Part shown: one piece after another, positions 1 to 6,058 of the stretch
How the letters are laid out: every line of letters starts with the position of its first letter
How positions within the stretch are numbered: the stretch's first letter is position 1
DNA from: JABFSC01 sp031389045
GTDB taxonomy: Bacteria; Desulfobacterota; Binatia; Bin18
Assembly (NCBI GenBank): GCA_031389045.1
Contig: JANMSE010000365.1
Span: forward strand, 1-15,972
Length of the DNA stretch: 15,972 bases
Direction: 5' to 3'
The notes under the pieces: generated by a model
Databases searched by the model: none
What the model was told of the DNA's origin: nothing
Seen by the model: only the letters and a program-made list of their open reading frames with translations
Position numbers and translations under genes: made by a program

Positions 1-93
1 GAGTTTTCGGGCAGTTTTGCCCTGTTCTTATAAACTTGTCATTTCGCCCTGATAATGTGATATTAGCCGAGTTTTCGGGCAGTTTTGCCCTGT
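1..93. repeat. 25-bp direct repeat pair with internal hairpin
   Basis: The same 25 bases occur at 1-25 and 69-93, a period of 68 bp. Each copy contains the perfect hairpin GGGCA-GTTT-TGCCC (9-22 and 77-90). The left copy touches the window edge, so the repeat may be longer than seen. An 8-bp inverted repeat, CTGATAAT (49-56) and ATTATCAG (98-105), flanks the second copy. The pair lies directly upstream of a broken integrase gene. It could be paired regulatory or recombination sites, or the last two repeats of a longer array to the left. Confidence 0.75.
35..64 (+). promoter_or_regulatory. Possible sigma-70-type promoter upstream of integrase remnant
   Basis: TTGTCA (35-40, 5 of 6 to the -35 consensus) is followed after 18 bases by GATATT (59-64, 4 of 6 to the -10 consensus). 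Transcription would start near 71, inside the second hairpin repeat, while the first repeat lies just upstream of the -35 box. This is consensus matching only. The reading fails if the repeats prove to be part of an array. Confidence 0.3.
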
Positions 94-135
94 GCCAATT
101 ATCAGAAATTTCAAGCGCTCTAACGGGGACCTCAT

Positions 136-366
136 ATGTCAATCACAACAGGAAGTCAACAACCAAAACTGCTTGATGAAGTCCGTCACGTGCTCCGTCT
201 CCACCACTATTCCATTCATACCGAGCGGGCCTACGTGGACTGGATCATTCGCTTCGTTCGCTTCCATAGGATGAGATCGCGCGCGGACCTCTTGTCGCCG
301 AACCGAAGGTCGAAGCGTTCCTGACGGATTTGGCGGTGCGCGCCAACGTCGCTGCTTCGACTCAGA
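136..366 (+). pseudogene. Integron-type tyrosine integrase, N-terminal fragment, frameshifted and truncated
   Basis: From ATG 136 (ribosome site GGGGA at 125-129) the reading matches the N-terminal SAM-like, core-binding domain of integron and phage integrases: residues LLDEVRHVLRLHHYSIHTER, then AYVDWIIRFVRFH. Near 287-293 the match moves to another frame, which continues as VAEPKVEAFLTDLAVRANVA and then ASTQ up to about 366. There the similarity stops abruptly. The whole catalytic domain, with its Arg-His-Arg-Tyr residues, is absent. The intact frame stops at 324. I infer a decayed integrase left by an old integron or mobile element; both the frameshift and the deletion make it non-functional as a recombinase. 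Confidence 0.8.
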
Positions 367-722
367 GGTGGGCTGGGATGACCAACGGGAATCCCAGCGT
401 GACATGCACCGCCTCCAGGCTGGAATTTGCTTCGCTCATTACCAGCCTACATCCGATAGGGAACATCTTTTCTGGAAATCACCTCCGATTGCGCGTTTCA
501 GGGACACTCAGCCATAGTGGGATCTTCGCTATTGCGGGCAATGGGCGGGAAGTCGCACGGTGAGCGCTCAAGAGTCCAGGCTTTCCTGCTGATAAAAAGC
601 CTGTGCCCACAATGGTGGTGAGTTTCTCGCGGGACTGGAACTGTCATGGGGGTGAGGAGGGTGGAGAGGCGGGGGGAGGGAGGAACCGCCTCTCCTGGGG
701 GAGGAACGAGGACAGGGACAAT
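367..722. other. Gene-free stretch rich in stem-loops
   Basis: No reading frame here has recognisable similarity or a convincing start. Perfect inverted repeats are visible: CTGGGAT/ATCCCAG (373-379, 391-397), AGGCTGG/CCAGCCT (417-423, 442-448), CAGGCTTT/AAAGCCTG (577-584, 596-603) and a 10-bp stem at 663-695. From about 648 to 719 the plus strand is strongly purine-rich, with several G runs. The left boundary is the break point of the integrase remnant, so this may be scrambled mobile-element DNA followed by the 3' region of the minus-strand gene. Confidence 0.5.
663..695 (-). terminator. Strong hairpin downstream of the 723-1175 gene
   Basis: GGAGAGGCGG (663-672) pairs perfectly with CCGCCTCTCC (686-695), a 10-bp GC-rich stem with a 13-base loop. 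It lies 27 bases beyond the stop of the minus-strand gene, where a transcription end would be expected. There is no T-run after it on the minus strand, so it is not a classical intrinsic terminator. It may instead protect the mRNA 3' end or work with Rho. Confidence 0.35.
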
Positions 723-1175
723 TTACGCGGCTTTTGCTTTTGGTGCCCGTTCCGCGCGTCCGGCGGAAAGGGTATGGCGACGACCACTGACCCGTCGAAA
801 CGGGGAGAGTGGTCCTGGCACGCTTACCCGCTCATATTGCGCGAGCAATCTGCCTTTCCAATCGCGGAGCCCGCGTCGAAGATATGCAGGTTCAATATCT
901 AGGGCATTACAGATGTTCTCAAACGAAAACGGCCATTGCGTATTGGATTCACCCACCCATTCTTCAGTTTCACGGAGCAGCCGCTGCTGCCGTCGTGTCA
1001 GCCCGCGCACGGACTTCTGAAATGTGGAGATGGCGTCTTCCATGACGGCCAACATCAGCCGTTTTTCCGGCTGCGCTGAGTGTTCGACCTTGATGCGATC
1101 AAAAAATTGCGAAGGGACCATCAGATCGGATTCAAGATTGCCGAACGTACGTTCTTCCATTGCCTCGTTGACCAT
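723..1175 (-). CDS. Conserved protein of unknown function (150 aa)
   Basis: I place the start at ATG 1175 because GGAGG lies seven bases upstream; the frame stays open to 1310, but no upstream start has such a site. The core, residues about 17-100, has a block starting PEKRLMLAVMEDAISTFQ, then RRQQRLLRETEEWV, then PFSFENICNALDIEPAYLRR. The second half resembles a short helix-turn-helix, and I recall similar uncharacterised proteins from deltaproteobacterial-type genomes. The tail, after about residue 105, is rich in Arg, Ala and Ser and poorly structured. No enzyme motif, signal peptide or membrane segment is visible. A sigma-54-like promoter precedes it and a strong hairpin follows, so it is probably a single-gene unit. 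A DNA- or RNA-binding regulatory role is possible but only inferred. Confidence 0.75.
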   Translation of the reverse strand: MVNEAMEERTFGNLESDLMVPSQFFDRIKVEHSAQPEKRLMLAVMEDAISTFQKSVRGLTRRQQRLLRETEEWVGESNTQWPFSFENICNALDIEPAYLRRGLRDWKGRLLAQYERVSVPGPLSPFRRVSGRRHTLSAGRAERAPKAKAA

Positions 1176-1225
1176 TGTGACACCTCCAACTATTACCGAA
1201 ATATCGTGAAGTTCTCCGAATGCCG

Positions 1226-1241
1226 AGCAGGAACCGTGCCA
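1226..1241 (-). promoter_or_regulatory. Sigma-54 (-24/-12) promoter candidate
   Basis: On the minus strand the sequence TGGCACGGTTCCTGCT matches the sigma-54 consensus at all but one defined position and has the required GG-N10-GC spacing. Transcription would start about 12 bases further on, near 1214, leaving a leader of roughly 40 bases before ATG 1175. An enhancer-binding activator would be needed; none is encoded in the window. Confidence 0.45.
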
Positions 1242-1434
1242 CAATAGGATGCCGACAAAAATGTGAGGTTTCGGCAAGCCTCCTGTTTTTGTGAGACACG
1301 CGTGAGGCAAAAGAAGACAACGAAAATTTGGCGAAATGTCTTAAAATGAGACCCCCATTTTGTTTACCGATGTCATACTTTTTCCCTGCATGTCACCTGT
1401 GGTAGGGTGAGCGCCACCAAGAGGACACATACCG

Positions 1435-1791
1435 ATGCAATACCAATGGCCGTGGCGAGTCCTCCAACTCGGAGTGCTTGTGTTTTCCCTGGGTTGTGTG
1501 ACAGAAACCCAACGCATGCCCCATCGAAGCTACTACGATCCCTATCACGATGAGAGCGTCCTTGACGAATTGAAGCGTGAGTTTGGCTGGCGAAAAAATA
1601 AATACGGAGAGATCGAAGCGCCGTACACGCGGGCCGCGCGGAGCGTGAAGGAGACCGCGTCGGAGTGGTTCTCCGATGAAGAGCGGGGAAGAGGAACTCC
1701 AGAGCACTCGTTGCGCCAGCTCAAACAGGATCAGGAAGAAGCCATTCGCCGGTTACAGGAATTGCAAGAGCAAGACCGCATTGAACAATAA
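1435..1791 (+). CDS. Small lipoprotein-like protein (118 aa)
   Basis: The protein begins with a short basic and aromatic stretch, then a hydrophobic segment (LQLGVLVFSLG, residues 10-20) and Cys21. This resembles a lipoprotein signal, although the lipobox FSLG-C is not typical because Leu is at -2 rather than -3. The mature part is charged. Residues 23-80 include YYDPYHDESVLDELKREFGW, and residues 90-118 are Gln/Glu-rich and likely one amphipathic helix. No known domain is recognised. The ribosome site GAGG lies 10 bases before ATG. The stop is 9 bp before the next gene, whose ribosome site lies in that gap, so they are probably cotranscribed. I would expect a periplasmic, membrane-anchored protein, without a specific function. 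Confidence 0.7.
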   Translation: MQYQWPWRVLQLGVLVFSLGCVTETQRMPHRSYYDPYHDESVLDELKREFGWRKNKYGEIEAPYTRAARSVKETASEWFSDEERGRGTPEHSLRQLKQDQEEAIRRLQELQEQDRIEQ

Positions 1792-1800
1792 AGGAGACGT

Positions 1801-2904
1801 ATGAAAGCACTGGTTGTCGGAGGCACGGGGCCGACCGGACCGTACATCGTGAACGGCTTACTCGAACGTGGCTATGAGGTCACGATATTTCATCGTGGCA
1901 CCCACGAGGTGCCGGAAATTCCCCCCCAGGTAGAACATATTCATGGGGACCCCCATTTCCGCGAAACGATTGACCCCGCCTTAGCCGGACGGACATTCGA
2001 TCTCGCGGTCGTGATGTATGGGCGGATTCGCCTGCTCGCCGAGGCGTTGGTGGGAAAAATTGGGCGCTTCGTCGGGGTGGGTGGAGTTGCCAGCTATCGG
2101 GGGTACATGCAACCGAACCGGCTCTTTCCCGCCGGGTTACTAGCTCCCACGCCAGAGAGTGCCCCAGTCGTCGCCAGCGAGGAGGAGCTACGGTTTTCCT
2201 ATTTGATCGCGATGACCGAGCAAGTGGTGCTGGACCACCATCCCACTGCTGCTTTCTTCCGGTATCCCTACATTTATGGCGCGTACCAATTGGTGCCGCG
2301 AGAGTGGAGCATCATTCGTCGCATCCTCGACAAGCGGCCCCATATCATTCTTCCCGATGGTGGGTTGACACTATCCACGCATGGCTACGCGGCGAACATG
2401 GCGCATGCGGTGTTGTTGGCGGTCGATAAACCGCACGCATCAGCAGGGCAGATCTATAACTGCGGCGATGAGCAAACCCTCACGCTTCACCAGGTCGTGG
2501 AAGTCATTAGCAAGGAGATGAACCACCAATGGGAGATGGTGGGGATTCCCAATGCCGTGGCGATTCCTTCGCGCCCGTATGCGTTTCAAGAGAGTTCTCA
2601 TCACCGACTGATGGACCTGTTCAAGATCAAGACCGAACTCGGCTATCGTGACCTTGTCTCTCCAGAGGAAGGCTTGAAAAGAACCGTCCAGTGGTTGCTC
2701 GCTAACCGACCACAGCCCGGCGACGAGGTTGAGCAGCGCCTCCTCGACCCGTTTGATTACACGGGTGAAGATCGTCTCATCGCGGCCTTCAAGGAGGGGA
2801 TGCAACGGATGGCCGCGGTTCCGTTCAATATTGACACCACCCGGCCACATCCCTATGCCCATCCGAAGGAACCGGGCCAAGAGCGGGATCACCGGGCGCG
2901 GTGA
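1801..2904 (+). CDS. NAD(P)-binding epimerase/dehydratase-like protein (extended SDR)
   Basis: A 367-residue protein with an N-terminal Rossmann fold: MKALVVGGTGPTG gives the dinucleotide-binding glycine motif (residues 7-13), followed by strand/helix and HRG (31-33). The central region (FVGVGGVASYRGY, 90-102) and the YPYIYGAY segment (155-162) are typical of nucleotide-sugar epimerase/dehydratases. At the usual YxxxK active-site position the sequence is YLIAM (134-138), so the catalytic Lys is replaced by Met. Residues 216-240 (GQIYNCGDEQTLTLHQVVEV) match the family's C-terminal substrate-binding part. The ribosome site AGGAGA precedes ATG by a few bases. With Lys lost, classical SDR catalysis is doubtful; it may be a binding protein or use different chemistry. 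It sits second in the 1435-4419 gene cluster. Confidence 0.85.
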   Translation: MKALVVGGTGPTGPYIVNGLLERGYEVTIFHRGTHEVPEIPPQVEHIHGDPHFRETIDPALAGRTFDLAVVMYGRIRLLAEALVGKIGRFVGVGGVASYRGYMQPNRLFPAGLLAPTPESAPVVASEEELRFSYLIAMTEQVVLDHHPTAAFFRYPYIYGAYQLVPREWSIIRRILDKRPHIILPDGGLTLSTHGYAANMAHAVLLAVDKPHASAGQIYNCGDEQTLTLHQVVEVISKEMNHQWEMVGIPNAVAIPSRPYAFQESSHHRLMDLFKIKTELGYRDLVSPEEGLKRTVQWLLANRPQPGDEVEQRLLDPFDYTGEDRLIAAFKEGMQRMAAVPFNIDTTRPHPYAHPKEPGQERDHRAR

Positions 2905-2923
2905 GGAAGGGAGAACGGTGGCT

Positions 2924-3178
2924 ATGAACATCGAAGAAATCTATGAGCAACACATTAAGCCGTTGCCGAGAGAAGAACGGCTACGCTTGATCGAGATGAC
3001 CGCGCACGATTTGGCGAGGCGACCGAGTGAAGCTGAATTGGGGCAACGGTACGACTGGATGTCGGTGCGGGGCATTGCCCCGCGCTTACTAGATGAAAAA
3101 GATGCGCAGGAATGGGTTTCGCGGACGCGACGCGAAGCGGATGAGCAACGGGAAGAGCAGTGGAAACGAAATCCATGA
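2924..3178 (+). CDS. Antitoxin-like protein paired with a PIN toxin (84 aa)
   Basis: This is a small, highly charged protein. The N-terminal stretch, beginning NIEEIYEQHIKPLPREERLR, is of the type seen in many predicted addiction-module antitoxins. The C-terminal half (residues 60-84) is rich in Glu and Arg and probably unstructured until bound to the toxin. ATG 2924 is chosen because AAGGGAG lies 10 bases upstream; a GTG at 2918 in the same frame is too close to that site. The stop overlaps the next gene's ATG (ATGA at 3175-3178), which implies translational coupling. By family analogy it would neutralise the PIN nuclease and repress its own promoter, but no classic DNA-binding fold such as AbrB or RHH is obvious. 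Confidence 0.7.
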   Translation: MNIEEIYEQHIKPLPREERLRLIEMTAHDLARRPSEAELGQRYDWMSVRGIAPRLLDEKDAQEWVSRTRREADEQREEQWKRNP

Positions 3179-3636
3179 ACCTGGCTACGGTTTTGGCTGG
3201 CGTCCGCCGGTTGTTTTTGGATACCGCTCCCATCATTTATCACGTGGAAGGTGTTTCAGCCTATCAGCCGGTGATGGACGCGATATTTCAAGCGATTACC
3301 GAAGGGATGGTTGAGGCGGTCACTTCATCCGTAACTCTTGCGGAGTGTTTGGTGCACCCGTATCGATATGGCGACCAGCGACTCGTCGAGCGATTTCGTG
3401 ACGTGATTACGGCGGGAACGCACACCTCATACGTCGGGGTCGACGATGTCGCTGAGAGGGCCGCCGAATTACGAGCACGCTACAATCTCTCCCTGACGGA
3501 TGCCTTTCAAGTTGCCGCCGCCCTTGCCGCGAACTGCGAAGCTTTTCTCACCAACGATCTCGCTCTCAAGCGAGTGGTGGAGGTTCGGGTGCTCGTGCTA
3601 GACGAACTGCTAAAATCTTTCTCGCCCTCTCGGTGA
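3175..3636 (+). CDS. PIN-domain ribonuclease toxin, VapC-like (153 aa)
   Basis: The four acidic positions of a PIN nuclease are present: Asp16 in FLDTAPIIYH, Glu57 in TLAECLVHP, Asp109 in SLTDAFQVA, and Asp128 in FLTNDLALK. They would bind Mg or Mn ions for RNA cleavage. The length is usual for VapC-type toxins. I use ATG 3175, whose ATGA overlap with the antitoxin stop suggests coupled translation. A GTG at 3160 would add five residues and cannot be excluded. All catalytic residues are intact, so the toxin should be active and the neighbouring small gene its antitoxin. VapC toxins often cut tRNA or rRNA; the target here is unknown. Confidence 0.85.
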   Translation: MNLATVLAGVRRLFLDTAPIIYHVEGVSAYQPVMDAIFQAITEGMVEAVTSSVTLAECLVHPYRYGDQRLVERFRDVITAGTHTSYVGVDDVAERAAELRARYNLSLTDAFQVAAALAANCEAFLTNDLALKRVVEVRVLVLDELLKSFSPSR

Positions 3637-3642
3637 TACATA

Positions 3643-4419
3643 ATGAAACCCATCCTCATCCTCAAAACCGGCGAACTCCCGCGCCGCGTCATCGCGAACC
3701 TTGGACCGTATGAGCGGGCCTTTCTGAACGTGGTTGGTGACGAGCGGTGCGTGGTGGTGGATGCGCGGACCGAGACACCATCTGACACGGAGTGGGCGGG
3801 CATTATCGTGACCGGCTCGCCCGCTTCAACATACGACGGCGACGCCTGGATTCAGCGCAGCGAGGAGTTTCTCAAACGCGCGGCGGAGCGTGAAGTGCCG
3901 CTGTACGGTGTCTGTTTCGGCCATCAACTCCTTGCTCAAACGTTCGGTGGTAAGGTCGAAAAATGTCCACGTGGATGGGAAGTGGGAACCGTGGCGGTCA
4001 CCCAAACCGCGCATGGACAAACGAATCCCTTATTCTCTTCCGTCCCCGACACCTTCATCGCCCAGATGAGTCACGGAGACGTGGTGACCGAGTTACCTCC
4101 CGGTGCGATCCCGCTCGTGGAGAATGCACATTGGCCGTACCAAGCCTTTGCCCTGGGCGAGAAGATTTGGGCGACGCAGTTTCATCCCGAATTCACGCCC
4201 CAGATCATGTCTGACCTGATTCACGCGCTGACTTCGGCGTTGTCACCAGAAGTGTTTCACCGGCGACCTGAGAGCCAACCCGTGCGGGATTGGCTACTAG
4301 GGAGCATCCAAGAAGCACCAATCGCGCGGCGCTGTCTGGAGAACTTTGTCGCAATTGTCGACAGCGGAGCAGGTCACGACCTCAACGCGAGCCTTATTGG
4401 TCGAATTCGTCTGAGATAG
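3643..4419 (+). CDS. Class I glutamine amidotransferase (GMP synthase-like), 258 aa
   Basis: A single-domain class I glutamine amidotransferase. The nucleophile is Cys91 in the elbow YGVCFGHQLL. His181 and Glu183 in TQFHPEF complete the triad, and GSPAS (58-62) lines the oxyanion-hole loop. It resembles free-standing GMP-synthase glutaminase-like proteins (COG0518) rather than full GuaA, since no ATP pyrophosphatase domain follows. Such proteins act as glutaminases or gamma-glutamyl hydrolases on various small substrates; the substrate cannot be read here. The C-terminal 60 residues are an extra helical part. It starts 6 bp after the toxin stop with a weak ribosome site, so it probably depends on readthrough from upstream genes. 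It ends two bases before the converging nucleotidyltransferase gene. Confidence 0.85.
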   Translation: MKPILILKTGELPRRVIANLGPYERAFLNVVGDERCVVVDARTETPSDTEWAGIIVTGSPASTYDGDAWIQRSEEFLKRAAEREVPLYGVCFGHQLLAQTFGGKVEKCPRGWEVGTVAVTQTAHGQTNPLFSSVPDTFIAQMSHGDVVTELPPGAIPLVENAHWPYQAFALGEKIWATQFHPEFTPQIMSDLIHALTSALSPEVFHRRPESQPVRDWLLGSIQEAPIARRCLENFVAIVDSGAGHDLNASLIGRIRLR

Positions 4420-4421
4420 CG

Positions 4422-5159
4422 CTAGGCGGGCAAATAAGAAAGTCGCACCTGTCCCGACTCAATCGCCTGCGTGGCGCGCGCCATCGCCTCGGCATCATCG
4501 ACGGTCATCCATGTCCCAGTGTGGATAACGCCATACAATGGTTCTCCGGCATGCAGCATGGCGGGATACGTCGCGCGCGTGGTACTAAACGGTTTCACCT
4601 CCGGCATGAACGCGAAAACGCGCGGGTCGAGTATCTGACAGCCGGTGAACATGTACGGAGAGAGCGGTTCGTTGACTGTTGGTGGCTGACCAAGAAACCG
4701 GCGAATACGATTGCCGCTGTCGGTTTCCAGAATGCCATAGCGAGCAGCGTCCGGGTCTGGTCGTAACACGAGCGTGGCGGCGGCTTTGGTCTTGCGGTGC
4801 GCCGCGAGCACGGCCGTCAAATCAAGATCAATGATCGTGTCGCAATTGAGCACGACGAAGGTATCTCCAGCAAGGAACGATTGCGCATTCTTGATCCCGC
4901 CGCCAGATTCGAGAATTGGGTCTTCCGGCGAGTAGGTAAGGCGAAGTCCATACGCACTGCCATCCCCCAGCGTGGCGCGAATCTTCCCGCCCAGATGGTG
5001 GAGGTTAATGACGACCTCGTCGATGCCGTGGGCTTTGAGCAAGCGGAGTCCGTAGGCGATCAGTGGACGGCCAGCGACTGGCACCAGTGCCTTCGGCGTG
5101 GTATTGGTCAACGGGCGTAAACGGGTGCCAAAACCAGCCGCGAGAATCATTGCACGCAC
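4422..5159 (-). CDS. Sugar-phosphate nucleotidyltransferase (MurU-like NDP-sugar pyrophosphorylase), 245 aa
   Basis: The enzyme should join a sugar-1-phosphate to an NTP, releasing pyrophosphate. The N-terminal signature MILAAGFGTRLRPLT is followed by PKALVPVAGRPLI with Lys23. LESGGGIKNA (84-93) and NCDTIID with Asp107 provide substrate and metal binding. TWMTVDDAEAMARA (216-229) is the typical end of the short, hexapeptide-free subfamily that includes MurU (MurNAc-1-phosphate uridylyltransferase) and some mannose-1-phosphate guanylyltransferases. I choose the GTG at 5159, giving VRAMILAAG like family members, because AGGAG lies seven bases upstream; ATG 5150 is the alternative, with poorer spacing. 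Base and sugar specificity are not decided by what I can see. No peptidoglycan-recycling kinase partner is adjacent. Confidence 0.88.
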   Translation of the reverse strand: MRAMILAAGFGTRLRPLTNTTPKALVPVAGRPLIAYGLRLLKAHGIDEVVINLHHLGGKIRATLGDGSAYGLRLTYSPEDPILESGGGIKNAQSFLAGDTFVVLNCDTIIDLDLTAVLAAHRKTKAAATLVLRPDPDAARYGILETDSGNRIRRFLGQPPTVNEPLSPYMFTGCQILDPRVFAFMPEVKPFSTTRATYPAMLHAGEPLYGVIHTGTWMTVDDAEAMARATQAIESGQVRLSYLPA

Positions 5160-5220
5160 TTTGCCTCTCCTCTCTTTCTGTCTGGTGAAACCAGGAATTC
5201 TTACCACCCACTCTCCAAAG

Positions 5221-5262
5221 ATGCGCAACGCCGAACCCCAAATCCTCAACCTCAAACCCCTT
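5221..5262 (+). repeat. Degenerate heptanucleotide repeat (about 6 units)
   Basis: Successive 7-base units ATGCGCA, ACGCCGA, ACCCCAA, ATCCTCA, ACCTCAA and ACCCCTT share a common pattern, approximately ACCCCAA. The array includes the presumed start codon of the ABC ATPase and encodes its N-terminal extension. Confidence 0.55.
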
Positions 5263-5949
5263 GTCCATCTCCGTGAGGTCACCAAAGTCTACGGGCATGG
5301 GGACACTGCCGTGCGGGCCGTCGATCGGGTCAATCTGCTCGCCTATCCTGGCGAGCTGGTGTTGATTCTTGGTCCGTCCGGGGCGGGGAAGACGACTCTG
5401 CTATCACTGATTGGTGGACTCCTGCATCCCACCAGTGGGTCGATTCACATCGCGGGAACGGAACTGACGACCCTCTCGTCAGCCGACTTGTCGCGATTTC
5501 GCCTGCGGCAGCTTGGATTCGTCTTCCAGTTCTTTCAACTGCTGAGCGCGCTCACCGCGCGAGAAAATGTTGAACTGATCCTTCGTCTTGGTGGGTACAC
5601 GTTCGCGCAAGCCCGACACCGCGCGGAAGAGTTGCTCGTGCGGTTTGGTCTCGGCCATCGACTCCAGCACCTGCCACGGATGTTGTCAGGTGGGGAACAA
5701 CAACGTATCGCCCTGGCGCGGGCCTTGGCGCTGCAGCCGCTGGTGGTAATCGCCGATGAACCGACCGGAAGTCTAGATTCGCACAGCGGGGAGCAGGTCA
5801 TTCGCCTGTTACGGCAACTGGTCGACGAGGAACAGCGCACGGTTATCATCGCCAGCCATGACCTGCGTATTCAGCAGGTGGCCTCGCGGGTGTTTCGTTG
5901 TAAGGACGGGCAACTGGAAGAACTGCCAGCGCCGTCGCCCTCGGTGTAA
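5221..5949 (+). CDS. ABC transporter ATP-binding protein, LolD/MacB type (242 aa)
   Basis: A cytoplasmic ABC ATPase with all motifs: Walker A GPSGAGKT (51-58), Q-loop Gln103 in FVFQFFQLL, signature LSGGEQQR (155-162), Walker B VVIADEP (175-181) and H-loop His213 in ASHD. The overall pattern (YGHGDTAVRAVDRVNL near the start, ADEPTGSLD after Walker B) is that of the LolD/MacB/FtsE group, which serves MacB/LolCE-type permeases in lipoprotein or substrate extrusion. No permease or periplasmic adaptor gene is adjacent, so the partner must lie elsewhere. ATG 5221 has no visible ribosome site, and the first 13 or so residues are encoded by a 7-bp-period repeat. The true start may therefore be different, although no better one is apparent. 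It is divergent from the nucleotidyltransferase with 61 bp between starts. Confidence 0.85.
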   Translation: MRNAEPQILNLKPLVHLREVTKVYGHGDTAVRAVDRVNLLAYPGELVLILGPSGAGKTTLLSLIGGLLHPTSGSIHIAGTELTTLSSADLSRFRLRQLGFVFQFFQLLSALTARENVELILRLGGYTFAQARHRAEELLVRFGLGHRLQHLPRMLSGGEQQRIALARALALQPLVVIADEPTGSLDSHSGEQVIRLLRQLVDEEQRTVIIASHDLRIQQVASRVFRCKDGQLEELPAPSPSV

Positions 5950-6023
5950 AGGCAGGGGCGCTTACGAACAGCTCTCGGCCTGTTGGTAGCCGGATTCGGT
6001 CGCGATTTCCTCACTGACCAGTG

Positions 6024-6058
6024 TCCTCTGTCATTCTTCATTCTTCATTCTGTATTCC
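6024..6058. repeat. Heptanucleotide tandem repeat, TCATTCT x3 with flanking variants
   Basis: TCATTCT is repeated exactly three times (6031-6051), flanked in register by TCCTCTG (6024-6030) and GTATTCC (6052-6058). On the minus strand the unit AGAATGA supplies the last codons (MKNEE) and the TGA stop of the dioxygenase alpha-subunit gene. Confidence 0.85.

Noticed and set aside
366..563. Continuation of the integrase in the frame that stays open to 563
   Set aside because: After ASTQ near 366 the residues no longer resemble any integrase, so this is unrelated DNA joined to the fragment.
1176..1310. N-terminal extension of the 723-1175 protein up to 1310
   Set aside because: The extension would cover the sigma-54-like promoter and has no ribosome site, whereas GGAGG precedes ATG 1175 at ideal spacing.
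1343..1361. Hairpin AAAATG/CATTTT in the 1176-1434 spacer as a terminator
   Set aside because: The stem is short and AT-rich, and it sits upstream of both divergent genes rather than at a gene end.
1400..1415. GG-N10-GC pattern resembling a second sigma-54 promoter before the 1435 gene
   Set aside because: Only the GG and GC pairs and a few other positions match, and the start would fall about 9 bases before the ATG, after the ribosome site.
3160..3174. GTG 3160 as start of the PIN toxin
   Set aside because: The possible ribosome site is only two bases away, and ATG 3175 gives the typical ATGA overlap with the antitoxin stop; the GTG start remains possible but less likely.
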